This document shows positions 39,801 through 53,900 of a stretch of DNA of 64,000 nucleotides, piece after piece. The DNA comes from Candidula unifasciata. Lineage: Eukaryota; Mollusca; Gastropoda; Stylommatophora; Geomitridae. The position numbers were made by a program, and so were the translations under genes. Where the stretch lies: the NCBI GenBank assembly GCA_905116865.2, contig CAJHNH020007013.1, forward strand, positions 85,001-149,000, read 5' to 3'. The stretch's first letter is position 1. Every line of letters starts with the position of its first letter. Below the pieces are notes generated by a model. The model had not been told where the DNA came from. It saw only the letters and a list, made by a program, of their open reading frames with translations, and searched no databases.

Positions 39801-42800
39801 TCTAAAAAATTCAACAATAATTTTCACTTCGATACCAAACACTCGAAAGTCGCCATGTGTAAAGCTGATACCGCAGTGAATATGAATGAATCACTTTCAG
39901 TATTTCAAAGTAGGAGATTTCTTAGCGGTTTGAGGCGAAACACGATCGGGCCGATCATCGGCCGTTCCGTGTTTTTGGCCAGACATCCGCCGGCCGATAA
40001 TCGGCCCGTCCGTGCTAAGAGAACATTAAGAAGAAGTAGTAGAAGAAGAAGACAAGAAATTTATCAAAAATATTTTTAGTAACTTTGTTGTCACCTGATC
40101 ACTGCCTGCATCATGATCTTTCCTTGGTGTGTTCTGAACTGTATTTGCAGGTGAAACAGGTGGGGTGAAATAATCATCAGTGCTTGTGCCATCGTTCGTC
40201 ACATTCAGGTTGACGGTGCCAGGAAGTCGGGCATCACTATCAGAATCTATCAGTAAAAAAAGGCAGCTCAATAGTCAAGGTTTAAAATGCGCCCACATTA
40301 GAAAATGAATGGCAATTTACAGTTGATAAAATCCTGCAGAACTGTTATGTTGGAAATTAAGGTATGCAGATTAACTCATTAATTCACGATCATCATTAGA
40401 ATTATCATCATTTTGAATCCTCGTACTGAATCAGTCAGTTTATGACTTCCTAGTGCTTCTGGAATTGAACTGAGTTATGAACTGACATCACAACACTCAG
40501 GATTTTCCCACAAGTGCAACTGCCTTCTCTTCAGCAGTCACTGAAAATTTTCAGTTCTGATGGTTTCCGTCGGTTTGATTATTTGTTCGTCTTGCTTTTT
40601 CTTTAATCTAATTCTTAAACATTCTAACAGATTTACATAAGTCTGAACAATGTTCTTGTGTCTTTCTGTGACAAAGTTGTTTCCATAAATCCCAACTATT
40701 TTCTGTAAGTAAAGTTAAGGATCCTTTTCCACGCCTTAGGCGAATAGGGCATATAGGGCTAGACCTATATTTTATAGACCAATCGGCACAAGATGGGTGA
40801 TGTGGTCAGCATCACACCGGCCGCCTTTACTTTCCTGGGACTGTATCCGGTACCCACTCAAGGCTGGGTCGACCTGGGAGCCAAGGTCATTTACTATTTT
40901 CTGTACTCATGGTTTTCTCATCCAGTATTTTTAGGAGTAAAACTTCATGTCTAATTATGTGACCAGGAAAACATCACGAGCCTCCATTCTTCTCTTCTGT
41001 TTTATTTGCTCTTACTGCTGGTTGGTGGTCATTAGTTCCAATCCCCAGGGAGGTGGACTTTTTAAAATGGTATAGATACCAGTGTTGATCCAGGTTAAAA
41101 TGGGTATCAACATATTATAATGGAAGTAAAGGAGGTCCTATCTTACTGATAACACTGATCAAGTGCCAAATAGTCTATGAAATAATACAGGCTACTATAT
41201 CCCCAAACTTGCTACAAGACACAGAAATATGACCTTTTGACAATCATTTTCAGAACTGATTCAAACACCTCCCATACAGAACAGAATTGTGAAGACCCAT
41301 TCAACCTCCTCATCAGAAAAAACAGACCATTATATTAGACTGCATTGTGGACATCACAGACTCAGCAGGCATGTGTACAAGGAATTCTTTACTGTGGACT
41401 CAGAACACTGAACATGTAGAGAGTCAGCACAGAATACTGCCCATGTAGAGAGTCAGCACAGAATACTGAACATGTAGAGAGTCAGCACAGAATACTGCCC
41501 ATGTAGAGAGTCAGCACAGAATACTGAACATGTAGAGAGTCAGCACAGAATACTGAACATGTAGAGAGTCAGCACAGAATACTGAACATGTAGAGAGTCA
41601 GCGCAGAATACTGAACATGTAGAGAGTCAACACAGAATACTGAACATGTAGAGAGTCAGCACAGAATACTGCCCATGTAGAGAGTCAGCACAGAATACTG
41701 CCCATGTAGAGAATCAGCACAGAATACTGAACATGTAGAGAATCAGCACAGAATACTAAACATGTAGAGAGTCAGCATAGAATACTGAACATGTAGAGAG
41801 TCAGCACAGAATACCGAACATGTAGAGAGTCAGCACAGAATACTGAACATGTAGAGAGTCAGCACAGAATACCGAACATGTAGAGAGTCAGCACAGAATA
41901 CTGAACATGTAGAGAGTCAGCACAGAATACTGAACATGTAGAGAGTCAGCACAGAATACTGAACATGTAGAGAGTCAGCACAGAATACTGAACATGTAGA
42001 GAGTCAGCACAGAATACTGAACATGTAGAGAGTCAGCACAGAATACTGAACATGTAGAGAGTCAGCACAGAATACCGAACATGTAGAGAGTCAGCACAGA
42101 ATACCAAACATGTAGAGAGTCAGCACAGAATACCAAACATGTAGAGAGTCAGCACAGAATACTGAACATGTAGAGAGTCAGCACAGAATACTGAACATGT
42201 AGAGAGTCAGCACAGAATACTGAACATGTAGAGAGTCAGCACAGAATACTAAACATGTAGAGAGTCAGCACAGAATACTAAACATGTAGAGAGTCAGCAC
42301 AGAATACTGAACATGTAGAGAGTCAGCACAGAATACTGAACATGTAGAGAGTCAGCACAGAATACTGAACATGTAGAGAGTCAGCACAGAATACTGAACA
42401 TGTAGAGAGTTAGCACAGAATACTGAACATGTAGAGAGTCAGCACAGAATACTGAACATGTAGAGAGTCAGCACAGAATACTGAACATGTAGAGAGTCAG
42501 CACAGAATACTGATCATGTAGAGAGTCAGCACAGAATACTGAACATGTAGAGAGTCAGCACAGAATACTGAACATGTAGAGAGTCAGCACAGAATACTGC
42601 CCATGTAGAGAGTCAGCACAGAATACTGCCCATGTAGAGAGTCAGCACAGAATACTGCCCATGTAGAGAGTCAGCACAGAATACTGAACATGTAGAGAGT
42701 CAGCACAGAATACTGAACATGTAGAGAGTCAGCACAGAATACTGAACATGTAGAGAGTCAGCACAGAATACTGAACATGTAGAGAGTCAGCACAGAATAC

Positions 42801-44882
42801 TGAACATGTAGAGAGTCAGCACAGAATACTGAACATGTAGAGAGTCAGCACAGAATACTGAACATGTAGAGAGTCAGCACAGAATACTGAACATGTAGAG
42901 AGTCAGCACAGAACACTGCCCATGTAGAGAGTCAGCACAGAATACTGAACATGTAGAGAGTCAGCACAGAATACTGAACATGTAGAGAGTCAGCACAGAA
43001 TACTGAACATGTGCTACAAGCATGCTTGTTATATGCAGTAGAAAGAGTCCAGGTTTATTTCGCTGGCATTTCATGGAAAGCAAGCTGCATGGGTCAGCAA
43101 AAGGCATTTGTGGCACCAATAAACTTCATAGAGGCCATCTGAAAAATTAGCAGCAGAGAGAACAAAAATAAAATAAGAAGTCTTGTTCATAGAACATTCA
43201 TTGGGGAGGTGCCAGACTAAAGATGGCCTCCCGGTTCTCCAGGCTCGGGGGTTGGGCGCAGTGTTGACAGCTCTGCCCTGTAGGAAAACTACAACATTAC
43301 TGAAACTTCAAGAGGAAATAAGTAGTTTAAACGTCCGGCGGTCTTGGGACAGAGTCCCTCTGTCAGCATGAACAACATGGGTGAAAGTCGAAAGGAAGCC
43401 CATGATGGGAAAACAAGTCTGCTGGGGCGCCCAAAAACAACATGGAGACGAACGATGGAAAGTGAACTGAGTGCAGCATCTCTGACATGGAAAACTGCAC
43501 TGAAAATTGCACAGGACAGGAAAGCATGGAAAGTCCTCTCTGAAGCTTCATGTGCCACTCGGCATAACGGGAACTGATGATGATGTTTATAGAACACAAG
43601 AGGATAAAGGAGCAATTTATCTAGTTCTAACAGCACTCTCAAATAAGAATCTTTAAACAATCATCTTAGTCTAAACTAAATCTTCAAGTCTATAAGAAGA
43701 AAACTATATCTATACAACCTTAACTCTTTCAGTCCCAGGGGGTTTAGCATCACAGGCCCAGGGAGTAGTAAAGAGAGACATAAAATCGGCACACCGTGTG
43801 TTCATTGGGCTTCTAGGTAGGAACCTATGAACGTATGATGCGTTCCTAGGGACTCAAAGAGTTAAGTAATCTGGAAACAAGGAAGACAAAAGTAAACATA
43901 CCTGGTGATATGCTGCCATCATTGTGATCTCTCCTGTCACCTTTGACCTCTGCTTGTGGAGTAGTAGGAATGACAGATGTGAATTTGGGGGAGTTTGGGA
44001 TCTCTTTTGCTGGCGAGTTGCCAGAATTGCCAGTGCTACTCACCGACAGCCGGCCCCCATATGACTCCCCTGCCACTGGAATTCCCCCACTGGTTCAAAT
44101 TCAAAGAAACATATTATAAACAAACACATCTTATAAATATAATATAGCTTCTATAAATAAAAAATAAAAAAAACAGTTGTGTCTGGTAGTTTTACTTTCA
44201 GCTTCATAGCAAATGGGTCACCCCATCTTTGCTCCGCTCCTGTGCCAATGAAAAACACACAGAATGTTTATCACAGTCCCTTGTGGAAAGATTAACCGAC
44301 TGCTGTCTCAGCATATCTATCATACACTCACATTAAAGCATACGGTAGCCATCTGAAGTGCTAACACAAACAGTCTGACATTAGAAATGCAGTTCATCAT
44401 TGATGGTAGCAGAAGTCACCAACAGATCAGCAGTTGCGCACGTGATCAATTTTAATCACATACGGGCACCACCAAAATTGCGACGACAGTCATCGCGCCA
44501 TTTTCTGAATCTACAGTTCACACTACCACATTGGTCACAGTCAAAAAAACATTCCAAATGAAATCCTCAGCTCACAGTGTCACGCCATGCATTTAACTCA
44601 AAAGCTGGGCGACAAAACTATATCCAGTCTACAAATGGAACAAAAATACATCAGCCACCGTCCGGCAAAAGTAAAAAATGTGCCTCGGCTCCGAACAGTG
44701 GGTCCCCCCCCCCCCCTCCCGAGTTCATTTTGACCGGACAGTTGTGTGCACACAATAAAGGTTGAAAACAGTTATATCTACTGCTCTATGTGGGGATATT
44801 ATGTGGTGAGGCCACAATCTCTTCCACATTGCAGCACTTGTGCCACTGTCCAAAAACCAAAGCAGCTAGTTTCTATAAATTA

Positions 44883-44937
<55 letters not shown>

Positions 44938-47900
44938 TTCAATGGAAGAAAAATAAATAATAATAACAGCAGAATTTAACTAATCATTAATAAATCTACA
45001 AAGGACATGGTGTGAGTTGGTTGGTCTAAGTATATGAGGCTAGCTCTATAAACTGAATTCACTTGATAATTAGAGAAGTGGGTTCTGCACCAGTTTGTTT
45101 TCATTAGCAGTAATTTCTGGCTGAGTAAACTATGAATCAATATGGCCATCAAGAAGCTCTACAGCATCAAAGTCACAAAAGTCAACAGACTCATTTGCCC
45201 AGACTGTGAGAAGAAAATACATGTAAGTATAGTGCTTGATTTTTTGTTTTGTTTGTTCTTGTTGTTACATAGCTTAAAATTTATATATTGCTTAGGCTGC
45301 ACTACAGTAACTACAACTTTACTGAAACTTCAAGAGGAAATAAGTGCTCTAAACAGAGTCCCTCTGTCAGCATGAACAACATGGGTGAAAGCCAAAATGG
45401 CTTGGCCACGTTATGAGAATGAATCCTGATATACCCGCCTAAACAGCTCTCACATGGATACCAGAGGGAAAGAGAAAACAGGGGCGCCCAAAAACAACAT
45501 GGAGACAAACGATGGAAAGTGACCTGAGTGTGGCATCTTTGACATGGAAAACTGCATTGAAGATTGCACAGGACAGGAAAGCATGGAAAGTCCTGTCTGA
45601 AGCCTCGTGTGCCACTAGGCATAAGGAGAACTAATGATGAGGATTAGGCTGCTCTAAGATTTATAATCCTTTTGTCAACATCTGGTGGTGCTTATCAGTA
45701 CCTATAATTATATTTGAAAAATAAAAGACAATTTTCATACTAGAGGCATGTGAGGCATACGATGCTAAACTATATTTTGAAAATCCAATCAACACTCTGT
45801 GGGTGATGTGATCAACATTATGCCATCTGCCTTTGCTTTCCATTTTTGGCTTGTTGACTTTTCAAATCTGCCAGGTGTGAATTCAAACCCAAGAATCTGC
45901 AGGCTGGTGGCCGAGCGTCCATCTGCTGTACTGCTCCCTTGTGAATGCATTTCTCATGTTTAGTTTTTCAATGGCTTGAACTCTTAGAGTTGCAGAAGGT
46001 CAGATGTGGTCAGATTTTGTTATGTGTTCTGACCAAAAAAACAAAGTACATTGAAATATGATAAAATTCACTGGTTCACATAAGGGATACCCAGCCGTAC
46101 AGGGTCTACTGACTGGAGCACATGAATGCTGTCAAAGTGCTTGGGTTAGAAATAGTTTATGGTTACCCAGAAACGATGGAAGCATATTTAAATTTGGAAA
46201 GAAAAGGAGAAGAAAAAAACAAAAAAACAAATATGATCAAGTTACCTGAACCTCCTATTGTCCCCATGCCCAGTGTGCCCTTTCTTGATGAAAGCTATAC
46301 TGGGCAGAGACCCTGTGTCTGAATCTGTGTCCTGCAAGTGTTTCTCTCTTTGTAGTTTGGCCAACATCACCCTCTCCTGAATCTTGTTGCTGTCGCCAAC
46401 AGAATGATTAGCATTGCTGCTCTCAGAGACCGACCTAGATCAATTGCATGGGTGAAACGGAGTTAATGTAACTGGAAAGCTGAGATAACAAATAAGCTAT
46501 GATAAGTTTTCATTGGTACCCTTCCATCTTTCTAGACGATAGTGTCGTATTGTATTACAGGGAGGTGTAGAAATCACAGCCCATAACAATGGCAAGTGCG
46601 GGACATCAGGACCATTAATTAGATGTTTTTATCCTGCATCTTTTTCTTCTTCTTCATCATATCATTTTCTTCTTCTTAATTGTGACAGATGACATCCACA
46701 ATAATATTCATCTGTAATAGGTGAAACCTGACGATAATCTTTATCTCCCTCCATCATTTATAATGCCCTGACTTGTACACATAAATAATACCCAGTCACA
46801 CATAGTGCATTCTCTGTGACAGACAGAGTTCACTCTTTGAGTTCCAAGGAAGGCATCATATGTCTATAGTTTCCTACCTAGAAGCCCACTGAATGCAAAA
46901 TGCACTGATTTTATGTTTCTCTGTACTACCCCTTGGGCCCGTGATGCTAAACTCTCTGGGACTCAAAGAGTTCAGAGTTCAATGATGAGAGGTCATATTT
47001 CCCAACGTTTCTTTCAGGATACCAGTATTTGTGACACTGAACCAGTTATTTATTTCATTATTAACAATTCTAATTTTTGTTTATATGTTTCACCACTGAA
47101 AATGTATTTTAAAAATATAATAAGAAATAAGTTACATTTAGGAGACATGACAGGTCAAGAAATTCTGCAGCTAATATAGAAATTCGCAATGTAATTTAAG
47201 ATACTATTAATATGGAGAAGACATGGAGGTGTACAAGTTTGCAACAAGCTCAAGATAGAGGAAGAAAAAGTCAAGAAGGTTAAAAGATAGCTCTGAAGGT
47301 TAAAGAGGTAAGATAACCAAAAAAACGTGTAAAATAACTGTAGAACTTTAGTCAGAAAAGTTAAATCTAAAAATGATTGCAAGGTACATACATCCACACT
47401 CCTGATAAAAAGATCATCGTCTGATACCAGATTACTGGAACATTGGGACTCACGCACCTTAAGCCACCCCCCCCCTCCCTGTGTTAATGGTTTAAGCCCT
47501 TTGAAGTCACACCCCACCCCAACCTGTGGAAAATAATTGACCTTTGGCCTGTCTAATGCCAAGTTTATTGTGTGAATGATCTTGGACTAGCATAAAACAA
47601 ATTACCAGTCTCAAAGATAAAAACTGATGCAGAAACACTGCAAGAAACCATTAGGTAGACATCTACATACTAGGTCTGAAGAAATAAAGTTCCATTACAA
47701 TTAAAAATTTGTGGGAAAGACTAAATAAAATATGAAATCACAAAAGATCACACAAAAGATGGAGCATGGAAATATCTGAGACACTGAAGGGTACTGTATC
47801 TGATGGGCACATTTTACGAATTACTTATTTAGAACACAAAACTAATAAATATGTAAGAGACAAAATATACAAATTTGTGGGACATCAGGAGCCTCTCTTG

Positions 47901-50900
47901 GCAGAGGTGAAATGTCGCAAGCTAGCTTGGTTTGGGCCCGTGGTGAGACATGATTCGATTGCAAAGACTGTACTTCAAGGAACATTAGGGGGTAGTTGAA
48001 AAAGAGGAGGGCAAAGATAATATCAAGAAAGGGACAGGACTAAGTTATCATAAACTTTTTCATCAAGTAGAAGAAAGAGAAAGATGGCGGGTTTTATGTG
48101 CTTGTACTTCCATCAATACATCTTCACGGCCCTAATGGGTCAAGGGTTATGTTGAGTTATGCTATGTATACTAAGCGAACAGAAGGGGTTGTTCCAGAGA
48201 TCTCTTTTTGCCCTGATGCTGCACAGCATTCCAGGAGCAGAAAGGAGAAGATGGAGTAGACAAGAAGAACCTCAGAAGCATCTGTTAGAAGAGGAAAGAC
48301 TTTCAGCAGAGGAGGAATATATACCTGTCTCGATTATGTGTTTCCTTCAGTCTGTCCACAAATGTTTTGGCTCTTGGCTTTTTCTTAGTTCTGGCAGATG
48401 GTGCTGCTGTGAGTGGTCGCATCAAAGCACCGAATATACTAGCCTGGTAATATAAGGCAACAAATAGACAAGTCTGGTAACATGAGGCAACAAATATACA
48501 AGTCTGGTAACATGAGGCAACAAATAGACAAATCTGGTAACATGAGGCAACAAATATACAAGTCTGGTAACATGAGGCAACAAATAGACAAGTCTGGTAA
48601 CATGAGGCAACAAATAGACAAGTCTGGTAACATGAGGCAACAAATAGACAAGTCTGGTAACATGAGGCAACAAATAGACAAGTCTGGTAACATGAGGCAA
48701 CAAATAGACAAATCTGGTAACATGAGGCAACAAATAGACAAGTCTGGTAACATGAGGCAACAAATAGAGAAGTATGGTAACATGAGGCAACAAATATACA
48801 AGTCTGGTAACATGAGGCAACAAATATACAAGTCTGGTAACATGAGGCAACAAATATACAAGTCTGGTAACATGAGGCAACAAATATACAAGTCTGGTAA
48901 CATGTGGCAACAAATAGACAAGTCTGGTAACATGAGGCAACAAATAGACAAGTCTAGTAACATGAGGCAACAAATAGACAAGTCTGGTAACATGAGGCAA
49001 CAAATATACAAGTCTGGTAACATGAGGCAACAAATAGACAAGTCTGGTAACATGAGGCAACAAATAGACAAGTCTGGTAACATGAGGCAACAAATAGACA
49101 AGTCTGGTAACATGAGGCAACAAATAGACAAGTCTGGTAACATAAGGCAACAAATAGACAAGTCTGGTAACATAAGGCAACAAATAGACAAGTCTGGTAA
49201 CACGAGGCAACAAATAGACAAGTCTGGTAACATGAGGCAACAAATAGAAAAGTCTGGTAACTTAAGACAACAAATAAAGACAACAAATAGACAAGTCTGG
49301 TAACAGAACATCAAGTCAGTTTCTTGAGTGAAAGACCAGCTGAACCTTACAGCTTAATTTACATTTATAATTTAACTAGCCTTAGTTTTCTGCTTGGAAA
49401 TTACAACCCCCCCCCCCCCCCCCCCTCCCCCAGGTGACTTTTAAACACCCCCCACTGCTAGTTGTGTAGAACCATATGCAAGACTTTTGTTATTCATTCC
49501 CTACCTCACTTTGGAAATATTGTCTGCTGTAGGATGTAAACTAAACTGGTAGCGGAACTTTGTGCAAAGGGGAGCAAAAGAGATGTGGTGTGTGTGTGTG
49601 TGTGTGTGTAACTCACTGATGAGTAGTACAGGCTCTGATAACTATCAGTCTACTCTTACCCAAGATTTATTCAAATTCTCTCTACTTTAAGGTAATCTCA
49701 TGTGTGCAGATGCTATACACATCCCAGGAAAGCAGTTGTGAACATTGAATATCAGGAGTGGTATCAAAAGCTAGCACTGCCTCTGAGACATCCACCACCT
49801 TTTGCTTGCCTAACTGGCTCAAACAGGCAAACTGTTTCTATAACCAGGCAAGCTGTTTCTATAACCAGGCAAACTGTTTCTATAACCAGGCAAACTGTTT
49901 CTATAACCAGGCAAACTGTTTCTACAAACAGGCAAACTGTTTCTATAACCAGGCAAACTGTTTCTATAACCAGGCAAACTGTTTCTATAACCAGGCAAAC
50001 TGTTTCTATAACCAGGCAAACTGTTTCTATAACCAGGCAAACTGTTTCTATAACCAGGCAAACTGTTTCTATAAACCAGTTGTTTGAAACCAGACAGGTC
50101 TGGTAACTTATTTATAATGTTTCTATGGCCCAAGGGCACCTCCTCTGTTTATTTATGTGAATTATGTGTAACTCAATGGAAGGGTCCAATCAAATCTTTT
50201 TCTCAAATACTCGTTGTATTCTAGACGCACATTATGGTCCCATACATTTATAATTGTTGTATTTGTTATTGGACCTTGCTCAGTAAATATAAATGTCTGT
50301 AACCTTCAGTGCCATTTCAAAATATGTAAATAAATCCTGGCGGTCATCACAGACGGGTTCAGCAATGTTGAATGTTGAGTGTTCTGCCCCCACCTTCAGC
50401 AGCGAGCAAAGAGTTCCAGTACTGATGGCACCAGTAACTGTCTGACTGTATACCCATCTCGAATTTCCCTGGAGTGTTGGGCATCAGCCAGATCTCTTGG
50501 TAACTCCTCGCAGCGCCATTACTGATTCATTAACGAGTGATAAGGGATCTGGCTGACACTCAACACTCTCAGTGAAGTCAAGGCAGGCATATATTACAAT
50601 TGCCACTGGTACCATCAGCGTTTAAACTCTATACTGTCTGTGGAAGATGTGGGTGGATTGCTTTTAAAAATGTCCTCAAATGCTGGGGTGTTGTTTCTTT
50701 ACTCAGCCTAACAAAGAACTGACAGGTCAAGGATTCTCAACTGCACTAAACACACTCTACTGTCTGTATATACTTACATGAAAGATAATTCCAGCTATTA
50801 TGAGTAGCCCCCCTTTCCAGCTGAACTCCAGGAGCAAGATTTCACTGAGTGGAGGGAAGATAAAGGTGCCCAGACCTGACCCACAGACTGCTAGGCCGGT

Positions 50901-53900
50901 GGCAAAGGCTCTCTTTTTCTCAAAGTAGTATCCAACACTGACGATGGAGGGTAGGTAGACCATCCCAAGTCCGAAACCTGGCAGACACAAGAAAGACAAG
51001 AAACTATCGAACACCATCCCAAGTCCAAACCCTGGCAGACACAAGAAAGACAACAGACTATCATACACCATGTAAAGTCCAAACCCTGGCAGACACATGA
51101 AAGACAACAGACTATCATACACCATGTAAAGTCCAAACCCTGGCAGACACAAGAAAGACAACAGACTATCATACACCATGTAAAGTCCAAACCCTGGCAG
51201 ACACAAGAAAGACAACAGACTATCATACACCATGTAAAGTCCAAACCCTGGCAGACACATGAAAGACAACAGACTATCATACACCATGTAAAGTCCAAAC
51301 CCTGGCAGACACAAGAAAGACAACAGTCTATCATACACCATGTAAAGTCCAAACCCTGGCAGACACAAGAAAGACAACAGCCTATCATACACCATGTAAA
51401 GTCCAAACCCTGGCAGACACAAGAAAGACAAGAAACTATCGTACATCATCCCAAGTCTGAACGCTGGCAGACACAAGAAAGACAAGAAACTATATTACAC
51501 CATCCTAAGTCCGAACGCTGGCAGACACAAAAAAGACAAGAAACTATCGTACACCATTCAAAGTCTGAACACATTCAGACACAAGAAAAACAAGAAACTA
51601 TATTACACCATCCCAAGTCCGAACGCTGGCAGACACAAGAAAGACAAGAAACTATCATACATTATCCCAAAACCGAACGCTGGCAGACACAAGAAAGACA
51701 AACTATCTTACACCATCCCAAGTCCAAACCCTGGCAGACACAAGAAAGACAAGAAACTATCATACATTATCCCAAAACCGAACGCTGGCAGACACAAGAA
51801 AGACAAACTATCTTACACCATCCCAAGTCCAAACCCTGGCAGACACAAGAAAGACAAACTATCTTACACCATTCAAAGTCTGAACACATTCAGACACAAG
51901 AAAGACAAACTATCTTACACCATTCAAAGTCTGAACACATTCAGACACAAGAAAGACAAACTATCTTACACCATTCAAAGTCTGAACACATTCAGACACA
52001 AGAAAGACAAACTATCTTACACCATTCAAAGTCTGAACACATTCAGACACAAGAAAGACAAACTATCTTACACCATTCAAAGTCTGAACACATTCAGACA
52101 CAAGAAAGACAAACTATCTTACATCATCCCAAGTCCGAACGCTGGCAGACACAAGAAAGACAAACTATCTTACACCATCCCAAGTCCGAACGCTGGCAGA
52201 CACAAGAAAGACAAACTATCTTACATCATCCCAAGTCCGAACGCTGGCAGACACAAGAAAGACAAACTATCTTACACCATCCCAAGTCCGAACGCTGGCA
52301 GACACAAGAAAGACAAACTATCTTACACCATCCCAAGTCCCAACGCTGGCAGACACAAGAAAGACAAACTATCTTACACCATCCCAAGTCCGAACGCTGG
52401 CAGACACAAGAAAGACAAACTATCTTACACCATCCCAAGTCCGAACGCTGGCAGACACAAGAAAGACAAACTATCTTACACCATCCCAAGTCCGAACGCT
52501 GGCAGACACAAGAAAGACAAACTATCTTACACCATCCCAAGTCCAAGAAAGACAACAAACTATCAGAATAATTTTATCATTATCATCATTGTCATTATTG
52601 TCTTATAGTCGCTCTACCTTCTAATTCAACATATTCTTATGTCTAGTAACTGCTTTTCCCTCTACACAGATATAACTTTTGCTTACACCTCTTTTTTGTC
52701 TCTCTCTCTCTTATCTACTTCTTTCTCTTCATTGATCACAGGTCACTGACAACATCACTCAGTCCATGCACTATCAATTTTTTAGTTGTAAAAATAAAAG
52801 AATATAAGAACCCACAGACAGAGATGTCTTAACAACATTATGGGCTCTCGAGATAACCAGTATACAGGGGTCTTTTGACCACCGGTCATTGGAATGAAAT
52901 TTGTATTTATAGCAACGTCACCTGACATACAGAGATTAGCATGGGAAACTATTGTATCTAGAGCCCATAGGTAAGTGCCTATGTGATGGTACTGCCCACA
53001 GTCATTTAAACTGTATCAGTTCTCAAAATTTTTTATGTACCTTGAAGTGGCTGCTGCATTGGAGGACTGAGCATGCATGGGGATGCCGAATGTGCAAACG
53101 TGCAGATTTAATAACATAAGATATGCAGTAGTGTATTGTAACAATTTTTACAAAGCGATGTTGACTCCAGAGCCACACTAGTTGGAACTTCAAAGCCACA
53201 CTAATCTGAACTCCAGAGTCAAAATAATCTGAACTCCAGAGCCACACTAATCTGAACTCCAGAGTCAAAATAATCTGAACTCCAGAGTCAAAATAATCTG
53301 AACTCCAGAGCCAAAATAATCTGAACTCCAGAGTCAAAATAATCTGAACTCCAGAGTCAAAATAATCTGAACTCCAGAGTCAAAATAATCTGAATTCCAG
53401 AGCCACACTAATCTGAACTCCAGAGTCAAAATAATCTGAACTCCAGAGCCACACTAATCTGAACTCCAGAGCCACACTAGTCGGAACTTTAGAGCCACAC
53501 TATTCGGAACTTTAGAGCCACACTAGTCAGAACTCCAGAGCTAAACTATTCTGAACTTCAGAGCCACACTAGTCGGAAATCCGGAGCCAAACTAATCTGA
53601 ACTCTAGAGCCACACTGCTCGGAACTTTAGAGCCACACTATTCGAAACTGTTTTGTTACTTATGGAACTAGAACTTGACTACTGTCCCTGCAGATAAGCA
53701 CCAGAATATACAGCAACAACACCTTCTTGTTTATTCTTCTTCTTCTGCATTCTGAGCCCTTTAGTTAGAAACTAAACTTTTAAAAGTCTGCCTGTATACT
53801 GTCCCTCCACCATTTTCTTGCTCTGCCTCATGGTCTATTCACAGTCAGTTGTTACATGTACACAGTTTGTGTCTCTCCTACTCTGATTGTGTGTATACGA

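Noticed and set aside
48482..49303. Plus-strand frame of [10 protein letters not shown] repeats as a gene
   Set aside because: It is the antisense translation of the acceptor-anchored array; no start context, exon or homology supports it.
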